Notes: generated by a model from the letters alone, not told the origin. A stretch of DNA of 64,000 nt from Diphasiastrum complanatum (GCA_029204225.1 CM055098.1:48075247-48139246); one strand, 5' to 3'. Shown: positions 10,476 through 23,012, numbered from the stretch's first letter. Numbers and translations are program-made.

Positions 10476-10487
10476 CTCTCCCTCAAT
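10476..10487 (-). promoter_or_regulatory. Polypurine tract (minus strand)
   Basis: Minus-strand ATTGAGGGAGAG lies between the end of RNase H coding sequence and the TGTTAGAAAT start of the 3' LTR. Confidence 0.8.
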
Positions 10488-11000
10488 GATAAAATTACAT
10501 TTTTCTATCCCTAATAGAGTATGAAACCTCTCAAATTTACCTCTACCTAATGACTTAGTAAAAATATCTGCCTTTTGATCTTCAAATTTACACAAGATCA
10601 ATGGCTCTATCAAGAATTTTCTCTCGAACAAAATGGTAGTGTATTTCGATGGGCTTGGTTCGAGCATGTAAAATTGGATTTTTGGCAAGGTGAATGCAAC
10701 TTTGATTATCGCAAGATATAGTAGTCGCATCCACCTGTGGTTGACCTAAATCCACAAGCAATCTTCGTAACCATACTGCTTCTTGTGTAGCATTGCTGAG
10801 TGCTCGATATTCAGCTTCCATCGATGATAAGGCTCTTTTTGCTGTTCCATGAAATTGCAGCTGTACCATAACTGAATGTATGACCACTTGTAGATCTTCT
10901 GTCATCAATATTACCTGCCCAATCAACATCTGTATAACCTACCAACATTGGCGTTTCAGGCTGATCATACTTCAAACCAAAACTCAATGTCCCTCGAATG
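10488..11000 (-). pseudogene. copia RNase H
   Basis: Minus-strand reading gives YTDVDWAGNIDDRRSTSG (first catalytic Asp region), ALSSMEAEYRALSNATQEA (catalytic Glu region), ISCDNQSCIHLAKNP, HARTKPIEIHYHFVRE, and ADIFTKSLGRGKF close to the stop. Frame changes occur at about 10860 and 10600. The spacing to the polypurine tract is normal. Confidence 0.9.
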
Positions 11001-12090
11001 TATCTGAGAATACATTTAGCAGACTTCCAGTGTGCTTGACTAGGATCTTGCATAAATTGGCTAACAACACCAACAACATAAGAAATATCAGGCCATTTGT
11101 GTGTCAAATAAATAAAACTACCCACCAACTGTCTATACAAATAAGCATCCACTTTCTCAGATTCATCATATGCAGTAAGCTTCATGTTGACATCCATAGG
11201 TGTACTCAAAGGCTTACAATCTTGCATATTGTACTTATAAAACAAATCTCGTGCATATTTGCTTTGTGTAAGAAAGACCATGCTTTCCTTCTGCCATACT
11301 TCAATCCAAGACAATAGTGCATCAATCCTAGATCACTCATGTCAAAAGCTTTGGAAAGATCTGATTTTATCTCATCAATTAAGCTCTCATTACTTCATGT
11401 AATAATCAAATCATCCACGTACAACACAATGAATACTATATCTAAATCTTGCCTTAGAATGTAAAGATTAGGATCAGCATCACTCGTTATCATTCCCCTT
11501 CGCTTGAAGTGTTCATCAATGCAAGAGTATCAAGCCCGTGGTGCTTGGTTCAATCCATAAATGGCTCTGTTGAGCTTACAAACGAGATCCTCTCTCTCTG
11601 GCTCAACAAATCCTTGAGGTTGTACTAAGTACACCTCTTCATCCAGCACTCCATTAAGAAAAGCAGATTTAACGTCCATTTGTTGGATCTTCCAACCATA
11701 GAAAGCAGAAATAGCAATGATAGAACATATAGTTACCATCTTAGCTACGAGTGTGAAGGTTTCTTCAAAATCAATATCTTCCTGCTGCTCAAATCCTCTC
11801 GCAACCAACCGTGCTTTATACTTGTTGAGTTGCCCATCAGCTCCATATTTGATCTTGTATATCCATTTGCAAGTGATAGTGTCTTACCATCAGGTAGTTC
11901 AACCAAGTTCCACGTCCTATTTTTCGATATAGCTTCCATTTCTGTTTCCCTATGCTTCACGCCAATCCTTGTGCTCCTTTGCTTTATCAAAAGTTTTTGG
12001 TTCCTGAGCCTTGAGCACATAAGCCATTAGGCTAGATTCATCTCTAATCTTGCAGGAGGTTTTCGATTTCTACTTGATCTTCTAAGCTCT
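11001..12090 (-). pseudogene. copia reverse transcriptase
   Basis: Minus-strand segments: NRTWNLVELPDGK (about 11900), VARGFEQQEDIDFEETF, QQMDVKSAFLNGVLDEEVYL (first catalytic Asp), IYGLNQAPRA, then LYVDDLIIT with intact YVDD at 11410-11421, and YRQLVGSFIYLTHKWPDISY. Stops follow APRA and the YVDD region, and there is a frame change near 11320, so it is not translatable as one protein. Confidence 0.9.
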
Positions 12091-12092
12091 CC

Positions 12093-13262
12093 CTACTCAC
12101 TTGATTCGGGAGTATCTCCCTTATTAGCATCACTTGTTACTGACAAGTACCACTTAGGCACTCTCCTAGGAATCTCATTATTGACCTTGTCTTTTTCCAT
12201 TGGCTCTTCCATATCGACACCAACTTCTTTCTTCACTTGCACTTTAGCTTTATCATCAAAGGGATCAATTGTCAATTTTATTTGGCCATTTTGACCCATC
12301 TCATCAAAAGTAGCATCTCTGGAAATCACGATCTTTTGTGCATCTGTGTCATACATCTTGTATGCCTTGGCTGTTTCATCATATCCAAGGAAAATATACT
12401 TAAGAGCTTTTGCATCCAGCTTCTTTCGTTTTTCATCAGGTACATGAGCATAAGCATCACAACCAAATATTTATAAATGAGAAACATTAGGTTTCTTTCC
12501 AGTAAAAGCTTCGTAAGGTGTCTTACCCTCCATGGACTTCGTAGGACACCGATTCAAGATATGAGTAGTTGTGTTGCATGCTTCTGCCCAAAAAGTATTT
12601 GGCAAACCCTTGCTCTTAAGCATTGCCCTAGCCATCTCCACAATGGATCTGTTTTCCATTCTGCAGCTCCGTTCTGTTGTGGCGAATAGGGTGAAGTGGT
12701 TTGTCTCTTGATCCCTTGATCCTTGCAGAAATTTATAAACTATGTTGAAAAATACTCACCGCCACCATCTGATCTGAGGGTCTTAATATAACAACATGTT
12801 TGTTATTCAGCTAGAGCCTTGAACTCTCTAAACTTGGCAAAAGCATAAGATTTCTTGCTTATGAAATAAATCCAGATATGTCTACTATAGTCATCAATGA
12901 ATGTGCTGAAATAGTAACAACCACTAATGGACCTAGTTTGTATTGGTCCACACAAATCACTATGAACAAGATCAAGAATGCCATTGGCTCTTCTTGCTCC
13001 ATCTTTGGGAAATCTCTCTCTATGCTATTTTCCCAAAATGCAACCCTCACAATTTTTTCCTTCAAAAGAGATATTAGGCAATCCAACAACTAGATTACTT
13101 TTTTTTTTAAGGATTTGCAAGCTTTGAGCACTGATATGACCAAACCTTCGATGCCAAAAATCACTTCGATTATCAACAGTGCTTAGCATAGCTTGAGAAA
13201 ATATCTCGCATTCAATTTGTAGAGTTGATTCCTGTTGACTCTAGCTCCTGTAGCAATTACTT
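12093..13262 (-). pseudogene. copia integrase and GAG-pre-integrase
   Basis: Minus-strand reading gives FWHRRFGHISAQSLQIL (GAG-pre-integrase, about 13120-13170), a CEGCILGK zinc segment, LVHSDLCGPIQT (first catalytic Asp, about 12935-12970), FIDDYSRHIWIY, RSDGGGEYFS (second Asp, with Asn changed to Gly), YSPQQNGAAER (Glu region, about 12670), then the C-terminal GKTPYEAFTGKKPNVSHL part and VISRDATFDE. All three catalytic residues are present, but stops and frameshifts interrupt it. Confidence 0.9.
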
Positions 13263-13273
13263 TGTAGTGATTC

Positions 13274-13998
13274 TTGATGTCTTTGACAAGACATTTTCAT
13301 TGTCAAACCCAAGGAGCGCGGTGGGTACATCCTACCCAACCTGGATCACACAAGACTCACAAGGAAGCCGTTAAGCTCTTGGATCCACAACCTACCTGGC
13401 GACATCAACTTTTCATGCAAAGCAAAACATCCATGGAACGATATCTCGAAGCCCCGACATACGTGCGCATCAATCCATATTATTACCCGATGGCACGTAG
13501 AGAACCATTTTCCAACACAAAGTGGGAAAACAAGATTTATTGGCCCAAGCTAACTGGTGTACATACCGGCAATCCCGCAAACGACATGATTACCAATTGC
13601 CGTGTCTTTCACCAGAAATATCATGGCAACCCGGATCGGGATGTGTGCTACTTTGCAGATAATTGTGGCTTGGTTGCTTTCTTGGCAGAACTCAATGGCT
13701 ATTGGGATAGAGGCAGACAGAAACAGATCACCAATGTGGCCCATCTTTATTATCGTGCCGCCCTCACTTCCGTGTTGCACATCGATATGGTGGAACTCTG
13801 GATGATCCACGGCTTCTTGCAAGGCATGCTAAATTACTATAAATAACTACCCTTCCTCAATAAATTGCATTGGAAAATGGTGGAAGACATTGGCGATAAA
13901 ATCTATCAGATCTGCCAACAACACTCCCACCTCCAGGAAGCTCAAAAGATCCAGGAAGAAAAAGCTTCGATTGGTGTGGGACCACCAATCCAATAAGG
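13274..13998 (+). CDS. Accessory ORF of a gypsy-like element, last ORF before the polypurine tract
   Basis: The open stretch 13274-13846 is followed, after a frame change, by about 45 more codons ending in TAA at 13994-13996. I do not recognise the family. Visible: an N-terminal basic part, then QPTWRHQLF, MERYLEAPTYVRINPYYYP, a central Trp/Cys-containing region, and VAHLYYRAALTSVLHIDMV near the end, then a polar, Gln-rich helical tail. No signal peptide or membrane segment is evident. A clear homologue is encoded at the 3' end of the minus-strand gypsy at about 31430-32243, in the same place relative to the polypurine tract and LTR. The upstream pol of this element is missing. The start is unknown, since the left edge is a junction with a copia. 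Confidence 0.6.
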
Positions 13999-14008
13999 AG
14001 GGGGATAA
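13995..14008 (+). promoter_or_regulatory. Polypurine tract
   Basis: AAGGAGGGGGATAA immediately precedes TGTTAGCATACG. The ending GGGGATAA is nearly the same as the tract of the minus-strand gypsy (AGGGGTGGATAA at 31210-31224), which supports a shared lineage. Confidence 0.75.
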
Positions 14009-14600
14009 TGTTAGCATACGAAAATAACAAAGAGAGAAATAAAGCTCCATGGCATGTGTTTTGTATGTCCACGTATGAGTGTCTGTTAATAAACTTCCGC
14101 CATGGCATGTGTTTTGTAAGCCCATGAGTAGAAGCTTAAATGATAATAAAATAGCTTAAACTTAGATTTAGAACTTAAACTTAGGATACTTAAGATTAGA
14201 AATATCTTGTCTTAAGTTTTCCAAGTTAAGAAACTTTGAAGTTATAAATCCTAAGTTAGAAGTTCTAGAAAGGCTAGAATAGATTAGTCCCATAAGTTAG
14301 TGGATACTTATGGAAGACCCTCCTTGCCATAAAAGGAGAGGTATTTGCCTTGGAAATTAAACTTTTGAGATTAAGCTATCAAGTTCTCTATTTTTGAGAT
14401 TATCTCTCTATTTCATTTGTGTTCCCTTTGGGAAGGTGCATAGCTTGAGGGAAGGTGCTCGGGCCTCCTCTTGCCTCATCCTCATTGGTTTGTATCGTGG
14501 CATGTACTTTGTTGATTGATTATTAGTTAGCCACAAATTTGCAATATACTTTGGGGTTTTGGCTTCAAACTAACTTTTGATATGTGAGTTTTGATGGATG
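14009..14600 (+). repeat. gypsy-like 3' LTR (right end approximate)
   Basis: It begins with TGTTAGCATACG after the polypurine tract. Near 14327-14345 CCATAAAAGGAGAGG looks like a TATA-type promoter box with downstream leader. It also holds an imperfect direct repeat (CATGGCATGTGTTTTGTA at about 14049 and 14102). The outer end is not fixed. Confidence 0.6.
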
Positions 14601-16787
14601 GATCACATAAGTCAATAGAAATTTTTTTAATATCCCTTCTGCAATAAAGTCATTGTTAACATCTTCAAAATGAACTTGAAGAATATTCTCATTACCACTG
14701 ATCCATCATCTAGGATTACTTAGTGTTGTTCACTAATACTCGGAGATAGTTGTTCTTCACTAATACTCGGAGATATTAGTGTTGTTCACTAATACTCGGA
14801 GATAGTTATTCCAGTAATTCCTATGAGTTTCAGGTGTTTGTCATCCTCCACCATGGGTGGTATTGTTGTTCAGTGTACACGTTCTTTTCTTATGGTATGG
14901 CTTTTGGATCGTGCTGGAAAAATTACTCATGAGCAAACAATATTTCTATCCTAATTGGGAGTGCATTTTCAAGTGTAAGATGACGACATTGGTAGGGGTA
15001 GTTTCATATAATCCACTTCTGCTAGGCACTCATCCACACTAGTGTACATTCTTTTAGGCAGTTGGCACGATATCTATCCTTCAATCAGTGATTTCTTGAG
15101 GTGTGTGTCAAGACTAGGAATTCTCCCTCTCAATTGTGATCATAGTTAGTGATGTGTATCCTAGGATCCCTCCTTAGTGAGTACTGGTATTACCCCTCTG
15201 TGGTGTGGAGTTATGATATGATTTGTAAAGTGTACATGTGCCTGAATCTTTTACTTGCGTAGCTTTTCTATTCCCCACACTTAAACAATACTTTCAACTT
15301 CACTCATCATCCCCATTATATCCCGACCCAACATCGTTCATATAATCGTTTAGCTTTTATCCTAATCGTATCAGGACGTCTTGCTTAGTATCATGAGGGG
15401 TTTTTAAAAATTGCGGTGTAACATTCATAGTCTTGTCGGTGGTAATGTCATACGCAATTTTGGTAGGTGATTCTCTGTGAGATTGATTGATATATGACAT
15501 AAACGGTATTTAAACTCTTAACATTGAACTTTTTGGATATATATGGTCTTTGCAGTTTTACTAACGTCTTTGTCATGCTCAAGGGATCAACACACCTTGG
15601 GTATTAGGCGTTCGAGTGCTGGCCTCCCAAGGTCCATATGTTTCAACGAGTAACATGGGCGGGACGTTCTAGGTGCAGAATTTTCATTGTATGTTGGTTC
15701 TTTCCTAGCCTGGGAGGTCTGTTTCATCCTCATCAGGTATTAAAACCACCTCTGTGTGGGTCGACTTTTTCATAACAACATGAGACAACATTCCTGAAAA
15801 TATAGATTCATTACACAAATGACCAATCTCAACAAAGTCAACTCAGTTTACGTAACAGTTTATCGACATCATATGCAATCAACCCAATAAGTACTTGAAA
15901 TTTTTATATCAAACTCTCGTGTATTTAGACTCAAAGTATCATTCCCCATAAACACACATGTCAAACATCTATCCTGCAGATTATTGATCCTATACCATTC
16001 CAACCTTAGGTCTCGTTTTCTGTTTTTGAGATAGTCGGTCTTAACATTATAGACAACAAGCAATCCATTCTAGATTGTTGAAACTAGTTAACATGCTCAA
16101 TCTTATGCCATGATTATAAGTCATAGCAACAATACGTCCTAGAGCATTAACTAGCCATTTTTATATCATCCAGCTTCAGTAAGTAGAGACCACATTTTTC
16201 TATTAACACCTTCCACATCAATCCAACAGTCAGCTTAGCCAATTTACTTTCTGTTTCACAACCATTCCAGCTAGGTTAAGAGTGTCATTTAGTGTGGTTT
16301 TGTCTATGAAAGGTACTCATGACCACCAAAACAATGTTTATCCATTCAACACTAATTCAACAGCCAATAGTCAATCGACTATCAACTTCAAAATCAATAC
16401 TCAGTTTACCAGTCCAAGCTATACAAGAGTTCGCAAACTAACTTACCCCAAGATCACTCTGTCTGTCACTTCTCTATAGGTCCTTTGCGATGAATATAGG
16501 TCCTTTTCGATGTTTGTATGATTTCCACTAGTTCATAATGTATGTTGGCTCTGGCTTATTGTTGGTTGCTGCGTGGCTCAAGCTCCTCCTTCTGCACGAC
16601 CATTTGTTTCTGGTCTGACCGCTTCTTCCTTTCTAGAATCTGTGTGATGGCTTCACTCTAGCAAGAGGACTCCTTGGGTCCTAGGCTTAATATGGGGTGA
16701 TCTGAGTCAACGGCCCATCCATACGTTGAGCAACGATAAAGGGATAGGAGCAGCCTTTGTCAATAATCATAGTATTGATTTAAAATC
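14601..16787. other. No gene recognised; one short tandem repeat
   Basis: About 2.2 kb without a domain, LTR end or RNA gene that I can support. Open stretches are short and of ordinary random composition. The only structure seen is a three-copy tandem repeat at 14725-14806. The part just before 16794 ends in TTGATTTAAAATCGTTCACA, which resembles the last bases of the LTR at 46133-46152. The last few hundred bases may therefore be a diverged copia LTR. Confidence 0.5.
14725..14806. repeat. Three-copy minisatellite
   Basis: The core TTCACTAATACTCGGAGATA occurs three times, in units of 26-30 bases. Confidence 0.9.
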
Positions 16788-16794
16788 GTTCACA

Positions 16795-17448
16795 TGTATC
16801 AGATCTTGTGTTTCAGGTTATTAAGAAAGCAATCATATCTATCAATGATTTGGAAAAGATATCTATGCTACAGCATGATAGATTGGATTCTACACCAAAA
16901 TCGAGTTTCTTGCATATGTAGATTGGATCTTTTGTAGATCAAAACTCTAAATAGGGTGATATTCTTGATCAATTCCAATTTCACAACATACTTACTGGAT
17001 TTGGCCAATTCTCAGACATTGGAAAAGCCTAAGTGGTGGCTACAAGATTGCATATCAAGTTTTAAGAATTGCATGTAGAAATTGAAATAGTCAATTTTTT
17101 GTGATTTTGTCAAAACCTTATTTTTTATTTGATCTCTAGATTGTGAGCTTACTGAACTTTTTTTTTTAGTGTGTTTCAATCTTAGGAAGTGGCAAGAGTC
17201 ATTAGATTGAGGATTGATCATAGGTTGATCAAGATTTCACTATTCTATGTGTTGATTTGCTTGGTATAAGTGCTAGAAGGTGAGAGGTTTCATATCTTTG
17301 TGATTTTCTTTTAAAACATTTGTTTTTGTTCAAAGGAGTGATTTGTGCATTGAAACATGTTGAAAGAAAGATCAGGTCATTGCTACATGGCTACATCAAG
17401 TGGATACATGTTGGAAGGCAATGATAGGCTTACCTCAAGTAACTATTC
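16795..17448 (+). mobile_element. copia 5' leader and Gag start, truncated
   Basis: The segment aligns by eye to the copia at 46153-46809. It has a degenerate primer binding site (TGTATCAGATCT at 16795), a similar untranslated leader, and then MLEGNDRLTSSNYS at about 17409-17448. It stops at the same codon where the CpG-rich repeat array begins. Inferred: a copia of the same family, interrupted here by the CACTA element or a rearrangement. Confidence 0.75.
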
Positions 17449-17960
17449 ATCGCGCACAACAACACCCGCCGCGATTTGTGACATGTTCTGCGACTTGCGA
17501 CGTGTTTTGCGACGTTTTTTTTAATTTGTCACAGACGTCAAAAAAACACGTCGCTATAAGGTCGTCGGAATCCGACGACTTTAAAAAATGTCGCATTACG
17601 ACGGGCACAACGTGTCGGATTTCAAAACATATTTTCTCGATCACGCAAACCTGATCTGACGTTGACGTCGCATTGCGACATCCGACGTGTACGTCGCATT
17701 GCGACGTCCAAAGACGTCGCAAATGCTCTGACGTGGATGTCGCATTGTGACGTTTCGGAATTCATTCGGATTCCGACGTCTATAAACACAGAATGATGTC
17801 AAAATTTCACCGACAGACGTCCGACGCCCATCCGATGTATGCTTGGACGTCGGAATCCGACGTCCCATAAAGTTGTCGGATTCCGACGTCTGTTAACAGA
17901 ATGATTAAAAAATATGTTCGACGTCTATTCGACGCGTTAGGACGTTTGATTCCAACATCC
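17449..17960. repeat. CpG-rich array of short palindromes (subterminal-repeat-like)
   Basis: Many short units share an ACGTCG core and form small hairpins around a one-base centre. The one at 17846-17864 has 9-base arms around a central A; ACGTCGCATTGCGACGT near 17694 has 8-base arms. The block is strikingly CpG-dense compared with the AT-rich surroundings. In CACTA elements, clusters of short repeats near the ends bind the element-encoded protein; equating this array with such a region is inference. Confidence 0.65.
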
Positions 17961-18544
17961 CAAATTAGGTTAAAAAAATAAAAAAATGCGAAAAAAACAG
18001 CGCACGCATTTTTATCGGGCTGTTCTTGGAGTTGAGTTCTTGGAGAAGCGATGTTCGTGAATTGTTTTTAGAACAATATTTTTGAGTTGCATTCAACATT
18101 TGGATCAAACAACAAACTAAGCATGAGGTACTTTTCATTCTTAAACTACTTTTCATTTTATATTTTATTGCATTACTTCATGTTCATTATGAATGACAAT
18201 ACTTTATTGCATTGCTTTGTGCACATCATAAATTTCATTTAGATTTTTAGATATAATATTGATTGTTGTTTTGAATTTCGACATTTCTTAGTTGATTATT
18301 ACGTCAATCCACATCTCTAAATTTGACATTGCAATTTTAAAAAAAAAAAAACATTGCACATTTAAGCAATGGCAATATAGCACGATCATTTGCAATAATA
18401 ATATTTTTCATAATATGAATTAATGTATTACAAAATTGGTGCTTTAATGTTGCATGAGTCTAACATCAACTAAAACTTATAAACCTAATCTACTCGTCGT
18501 CGTCGTGACGTCCAGTCTGCATGAACACAAGCAAACAAACTACA
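17961..18544. other. AT-rich spacer inside the CACTA element
   Basis: No coding domain was seen. It includes an A-rich run at about 18340-18351. It may contain the untranslated end of the minus-strand gene that begins at 18545. Confidence 0.4.
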
Positions 18545-19485
18545 TTAATATTTAATGCTTGATCGTATTAAATTTAATAAAATTGACGTTGAAATACAAA
18601 CCACATTAGTATAAATACAAAAACTAGTACTTACATTTGGAGGATGACCCTCGCTCTTTAGTTTGTCGACTGATGCATCGTACAATTCCCTGAAGGCAAA
18701 TTTGTACTCCTCTTTAGTTGGCAGACGTCCATAATCCGCCAACTATCCATGCATTCAATTGAAGTTGAAATTAATTTAGGGCTACGTTGAAGCAGCTAGT
18801 CATAATGCATATTAAAAAATAAAAGCAATAAAATCAAAGATAAACTATAAGACTAGTGTAAGTTCACTTACCATGCTTGTTTGCAATCTCGTCTTTCCAC
18901 TCGAGCCCAACCTAGGATTGTCTATCCCATGCATCCTAGCGGCCGCAACATCTTTCTGAATCTTGTATTTATTTGGTGTTCGTTCATCCGCTTTTACACT
19001 TCTCCTCGAATTCCTCTTCTTGTTGGAATTCGTCACGAAGGGTACCAATAACCTGTCGTTTATCGGCGGCAGGTTGTTCGAGCCATTTACTAAATAATCT
19101 GTCATCAAAATGACGTTGGCATAAAGAATAGAGTCGGTCCAAAACCACCCTCCCTTTTCTATTGGCAATTATATTGCCTTGAGGATCCACGTCATAATAA
19201 GGATTTATGGATGACTCTTCGGTTTGGGGCAGGAGCCGCGGCCTCTTGTGAGGGACCACCCTCATTTTAGCTATGCATATTTTGCAGTTGTGTTTTTTGC
19301 TCAAGAGTTAATGATTCATATAAAGTTTTTACAAATTCCCCCGAGCTTTCACCACTGCCTGACCCCGACATGATTACTACATACATAAACATACAATACA
19401 TTACAATAAACCCTAATATATTGAAATGAAATAGAAAAGCAAATCGATTACAGAACTTTAATGCATATTGGAGTGGGACTTTCAT
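18545..19485 (-). pseudogene. Transposase_24-like (Ptta/En/Spm) protein gene, minus strand
   Basis: Minus-strand reading from about 19370 starts with MSGSGSGESSGEFVKTLYE. It then passes through a basic region (NSNKKRNSRRSVKADERT, about 19000) and ends with MADYGRLPTKEEYKFAFREL at 18680-18742. The last segment resembles the conserved acidic/Tyr-Gly-Arg motif of the plant Ptta/En/Spm transposase family. Frame changes at about 19300, 19150 and 18845 are either introns or damage. In known elements this protein is the DNA-binding partner of the TNP2 transposase. It is divergent from the TNP2-like gene here. Confidence 0.6.
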
Positions 19486-19816
19486 ACCTGTGTTAACAAA
19501 TGCGTGTAGAGCTCAAACCTGCACCAAGATTGGCTTAAGAATCATGTAAGCGACAATGTATAAGAATAGGTATATCTAAAAATTAAAACATTAGAATCAT
19601 ACAATAATTTTATGTTATTTGTGTTTTGTACTTGTGCATATATGCAGTTTATCACAACGAGATGAATTACATTCAGATTAGTCTAGCGATGAAGACAATA
19701 CTCAAGTTAATAGGGTAAGTAATAAACATGCATGTGTTCTTGTTCATAAAAACTTTGTTATTATAAGTTAAAAAATTGTATTAAAGTGATATGTACTTGA
19801 TTTTTGTTTCTCGTAG

Positions 19817-22243
19817 GAAAATTATTTTCAAAATAAAATATGGTGCACATGCCTCAAGTGATGGACAAAAGATGCGTGAAAGACACATTGTTGAAAATCA
19901 TTTGTGGAAGTTTGGACGAAAAGAAGAAGGTCAACCATCGAATTTGGAAGATGTTGAGGTTTGTTAATTTTATATGATTGTTTTTTATTATAATCTTTGT
20001 CAATCTATATATGTCACTTATGAAATTTGTTTCATGTGTGTAGCCAATACATCGAATGCCATTCCACGGAGTTGATCCATCCGTGTTTAGTTACAATCAA
20101 CGTCAACTTTTTGATAGACATGAGAAAACAAAGAATGAAACAAATTGAAGAGGCAAACACAATTGGAAAAGAGAATAATCAACTTGATTCTAATGATTAT
20201 GATGATGAGGTGCAACATGATGAAGCAATGCACAACATGTTTGAATCTTACTTTGAAACAAATGAGAATGATGATATGCATGCATCTTTTAATGAAAACA
20301 GAGATCACGAACAATTTGAGATGGATGAAGACAAGATTCTATTGCGCAAGGAGACAGACACTTCTCTATATCCTGGAGCATCCATTTCGAGACTAGCTAC
20401 GTCCATTCTTATTCTAAACCTTCAAGCAACATACAAATGGAGTGATTGTAGTGTGACATCTTTATTTGGGTACTTAACGCATAACACAACTATTATACTT
20501 TATAGCATATTTACATTAAGTTAATTTTTTTTCTTTTTAACAACTCACATTGCTCTTTTTTTAGGTTGTTGCATCGAATACTTTCGAAAGAAAATGTGAT
20601 ACCTAAAACCCGAAAAGAAGCACGAAAGATGATGACCGTGCTTGGAATAGATTACGACACAATATATGCATGTCCAGAAGACCATGTTCTATATAGACGT
20701 GAGCATTCAGAAAAGCTTCAATGTCCAGTGTGTAACACTTCACGTTTTCGAGATGACGTACAAGGGGATAAAATGCCACGAAAAGTGTTACGACATTTTC
20801 CAATTATCCCATGATTGCAACGTTTATTTCGATGTAAATCTTTGGCACAACTAATGGATTGGCATGTCAAAAATTGATCTACGGATGATGTGATGCAAGT
20901 ACCAACTGATTCACCTGCATGGAAACATATTGAAGACCAATGGCCCGAGTTTAAGAACGAACCTCGTAATTTGAGATTTGGCCTTGCTATGGATGGCGTA
21001 AATCCTTTTAGCATTCAAGCATCAACTTGGTCCACATGGCCAATTGTGCTTGTTAACTACAACATACCTCCATGGTCTCGAGTATTAAAATGGGACACTT
21101 GTTATTGGCTTTATTGATTCCTGAAAAGTACAAGGCCAAGAACATGGATGTGTATCTTGCACCTTTGATCGATGAATTGTGCATTCTTTGGAATGGTATT
21201 CATGCTTATGACATCTCGAGACCTTTACAACAACGAAACTTTGTTGTTCATGGAATTCTAATGTGGACGATGCATGACTACCCCCGGTTAAAGCGAATGT
21301 TCAGGTATCTATAAAATGAATCTAATTCATTTTAGGGTTTAACGTTTGAGTATATTTAACTAAGCTTATGTTTAATTTGGTTTATGAACTATGCATATTT
21401 AACCACATCGGGTTACAATGCATGTTATATTTGTGGACCACTTTTGGAGGCTCGACATAGCACAAATATGTTAAAAAAAGTGGTGTACGAAAATCATCGC
21501 AAATACTTGCCGCTTGCTCATCCTTTTCGAAGGTTGAATAGGCAATTTCTTGGAGGGCGAGGAAATAATCCTCTAACTACACCACCACCCCCATGCATGG
21601 GAGTAGCGGAATGGCATGGTGAATGGCTTAAACTTCACGACGCTAATTCTTCATGGAATGAATCCATTGATGGTATGAAACGGTTGTCTATTTTCATAGA
21701 TTATCCTATTGGAAGAATTTATTGATAAACCATCTATTGGATCCTATGCACATATCCAAAAACGTCGGTGAATCCTTATGGAACCACATCATTGGCATAA
21801 AAGATAACTCCGTAGCTCGTAAAGATCTACATGCGGCTGATGTGAAAAGACCCTATTGGATTCAATACACCGAAGGTGGAGATGAGATTCTACCTAGCAA
21901 CTCTCATATGTTAAACATGTCATAAAACAAATGAGAACTCCAACATGCTATGCACATTCTTTATGCAAGTCATTTACCAAGGATGGTAAATTAAGTGGAT
22001 TGAAATCACATGATTGGGCATAAGATGTTGCAATTCATACTTCCACTTTCTATTCGAGGTCTCTTCAACGATGACGTACGAAATACGCTTTACAATTTGT
22101 CATTGATTATTAGGTTTGTATATTTTTTTAAGCACTTGTATAAATATGTGATATTCCAATTTTTTTATGTGTTAAACAACCTAATGTACTATCAATCTTG
22201 CAGGTGGATCTCCTCAAAAGAAATAAAAAATTGGATTCCGTGA
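19817..22243 (+). pseudogene. TNP2-like CACTA transposase (Transposase_21), broken
   Basis: A candidate exon 19817-19960 is bounded by TTCTCGTAG and GTTTGTTA. The next runs from 20044 to 20469 and holds LYPGASISRLATSILIL and YKWSDCSVTSLFG. A good intron (GTACTTAACG to TTTTTTTAG) leads to 20565, with VLGIDYDTIYACPEDHVLY and LQCPVCNTSRF (zinc-like Cys pair). Further core segments are DSPAWKHIEDQWPEF, LRFGLAMDGVNPF, WPIVLVNYNIPPW, MDVYLAPLIDELCILW, a VHGILMWTMHDYP segment, then CYICGPLLEARHS and LDPMHISKNVGESLWNHIIG. This is the conserved TNP2 series. Stops near 20812, 20876 and 21114 and several frame changes show that it is dead. It would cut and paste the element. Confidence 0.85.
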
Positions 22244-22255
22244 AAATCCAAATGA

Positions 22256-22846
22256 TTGAATGGTATGTTTGTTGGAAAGAGATTTTCCAATTTCCTTTTT
22301 GGATATACGAGTTCATCTTCTAGTGCATTTGGTCGAAGAAGATCAATTGCAGGACCTGTGCACACGAGATGGATGTTCTACCTTGAGTGCTTTCTGAAAG
22401 TTTTAAAAGGCTTTGTGAGACAAAAGGCAAGGCCAAAAGGTAGCATTGCAGAAAGTTGGCTTGTACAAGAATCTTTGTTTTATATTGCCGAAATAATCTC
22501 ACAATTGCATCCTGCAAGTCCAAAAATGTGGTGTGAAGATGATAATGAATGTGTTAAGGATGAAGTACCACAAAGAAATGGTGTGCAAAAAAGACTTTCA
22601 TCTCAATTAAAAGAGAAAATTGACACATTCATATTATATAATTGTGAACAAATGGAAAAGTGGATTTCAAAGTATGAAGAAGCCAAAAAGGAAAGAAACA
22701 TAACATTGAAACGAAGAAGAAATATCAATCAAAGAAGAAGAAGGACGTTGGAGAACGACGAACCTTTGGAGCCTTTACCTTCAAAATGCTTTTGTGAATG
22801 GGTTTTTGATACGATGCCAAAAGCATCCGAAACGGAGAAGAAGTGA
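22256..22846 (+). pseudogene. DUF4218-like C-terminal region of the CACTA transposase
   Basis: An open stretch of 196 codons. It has SIAGPVHTRWMFYLECFLKV, then VRQKARPKGSIAESWLVQE, the hallmark of the domain that follows TNP2 in plant CACTA proteins. A basic Lys/Arg-rich tail follows (about 22690-22750). It probably belongs to the same original protein as the preceding TNP2 region. It is homologous to the relic at 9378-10100. Confidence 0.8.
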
Positions 22847-23012
22847 CCGAATTAGAATGAAAATTTGTTCGCGGATGTGGATGGAAGGTTAGTGTAATAT
22901 TGTTTATGTAAAGTTTTGTTTTTGTACTACTCAATATATGAATAGTATTTTTAATTACACACATTTGTTTTTTTTTTTTTTTTTTGTGTTTTAGTATACA
23001 TCATACACTGCC

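Larger units (their letters stand above)
10216..13262 (-). mobile_element. Ty1/copia element, minus strand, 5'-truncated
   Basis: In minus-strand order: GAG-pre-integrase, integrase, RT, RNase H, polypurine tract, 3' LTR. Gag and most of protease are missing at the right end, where a gypsy 3' end begins at about 13270. The reading frame is interrupted several times, but the three integrase regions and the YVDD box can all be found. Confidence 0.92.

Noticed and set aside
10880-11317. 145-codon plus-strand open frame
   Set aside because: Antisense to copia RT/RNase H on the minus strand, whose motifs are unmistakable.
13550-13822. Minus-strand open frame opposite the accessory ORF
   Set aside because: Antisense shadow. 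The plus strand carries the sequence conserved with the 31-32 kb copy.
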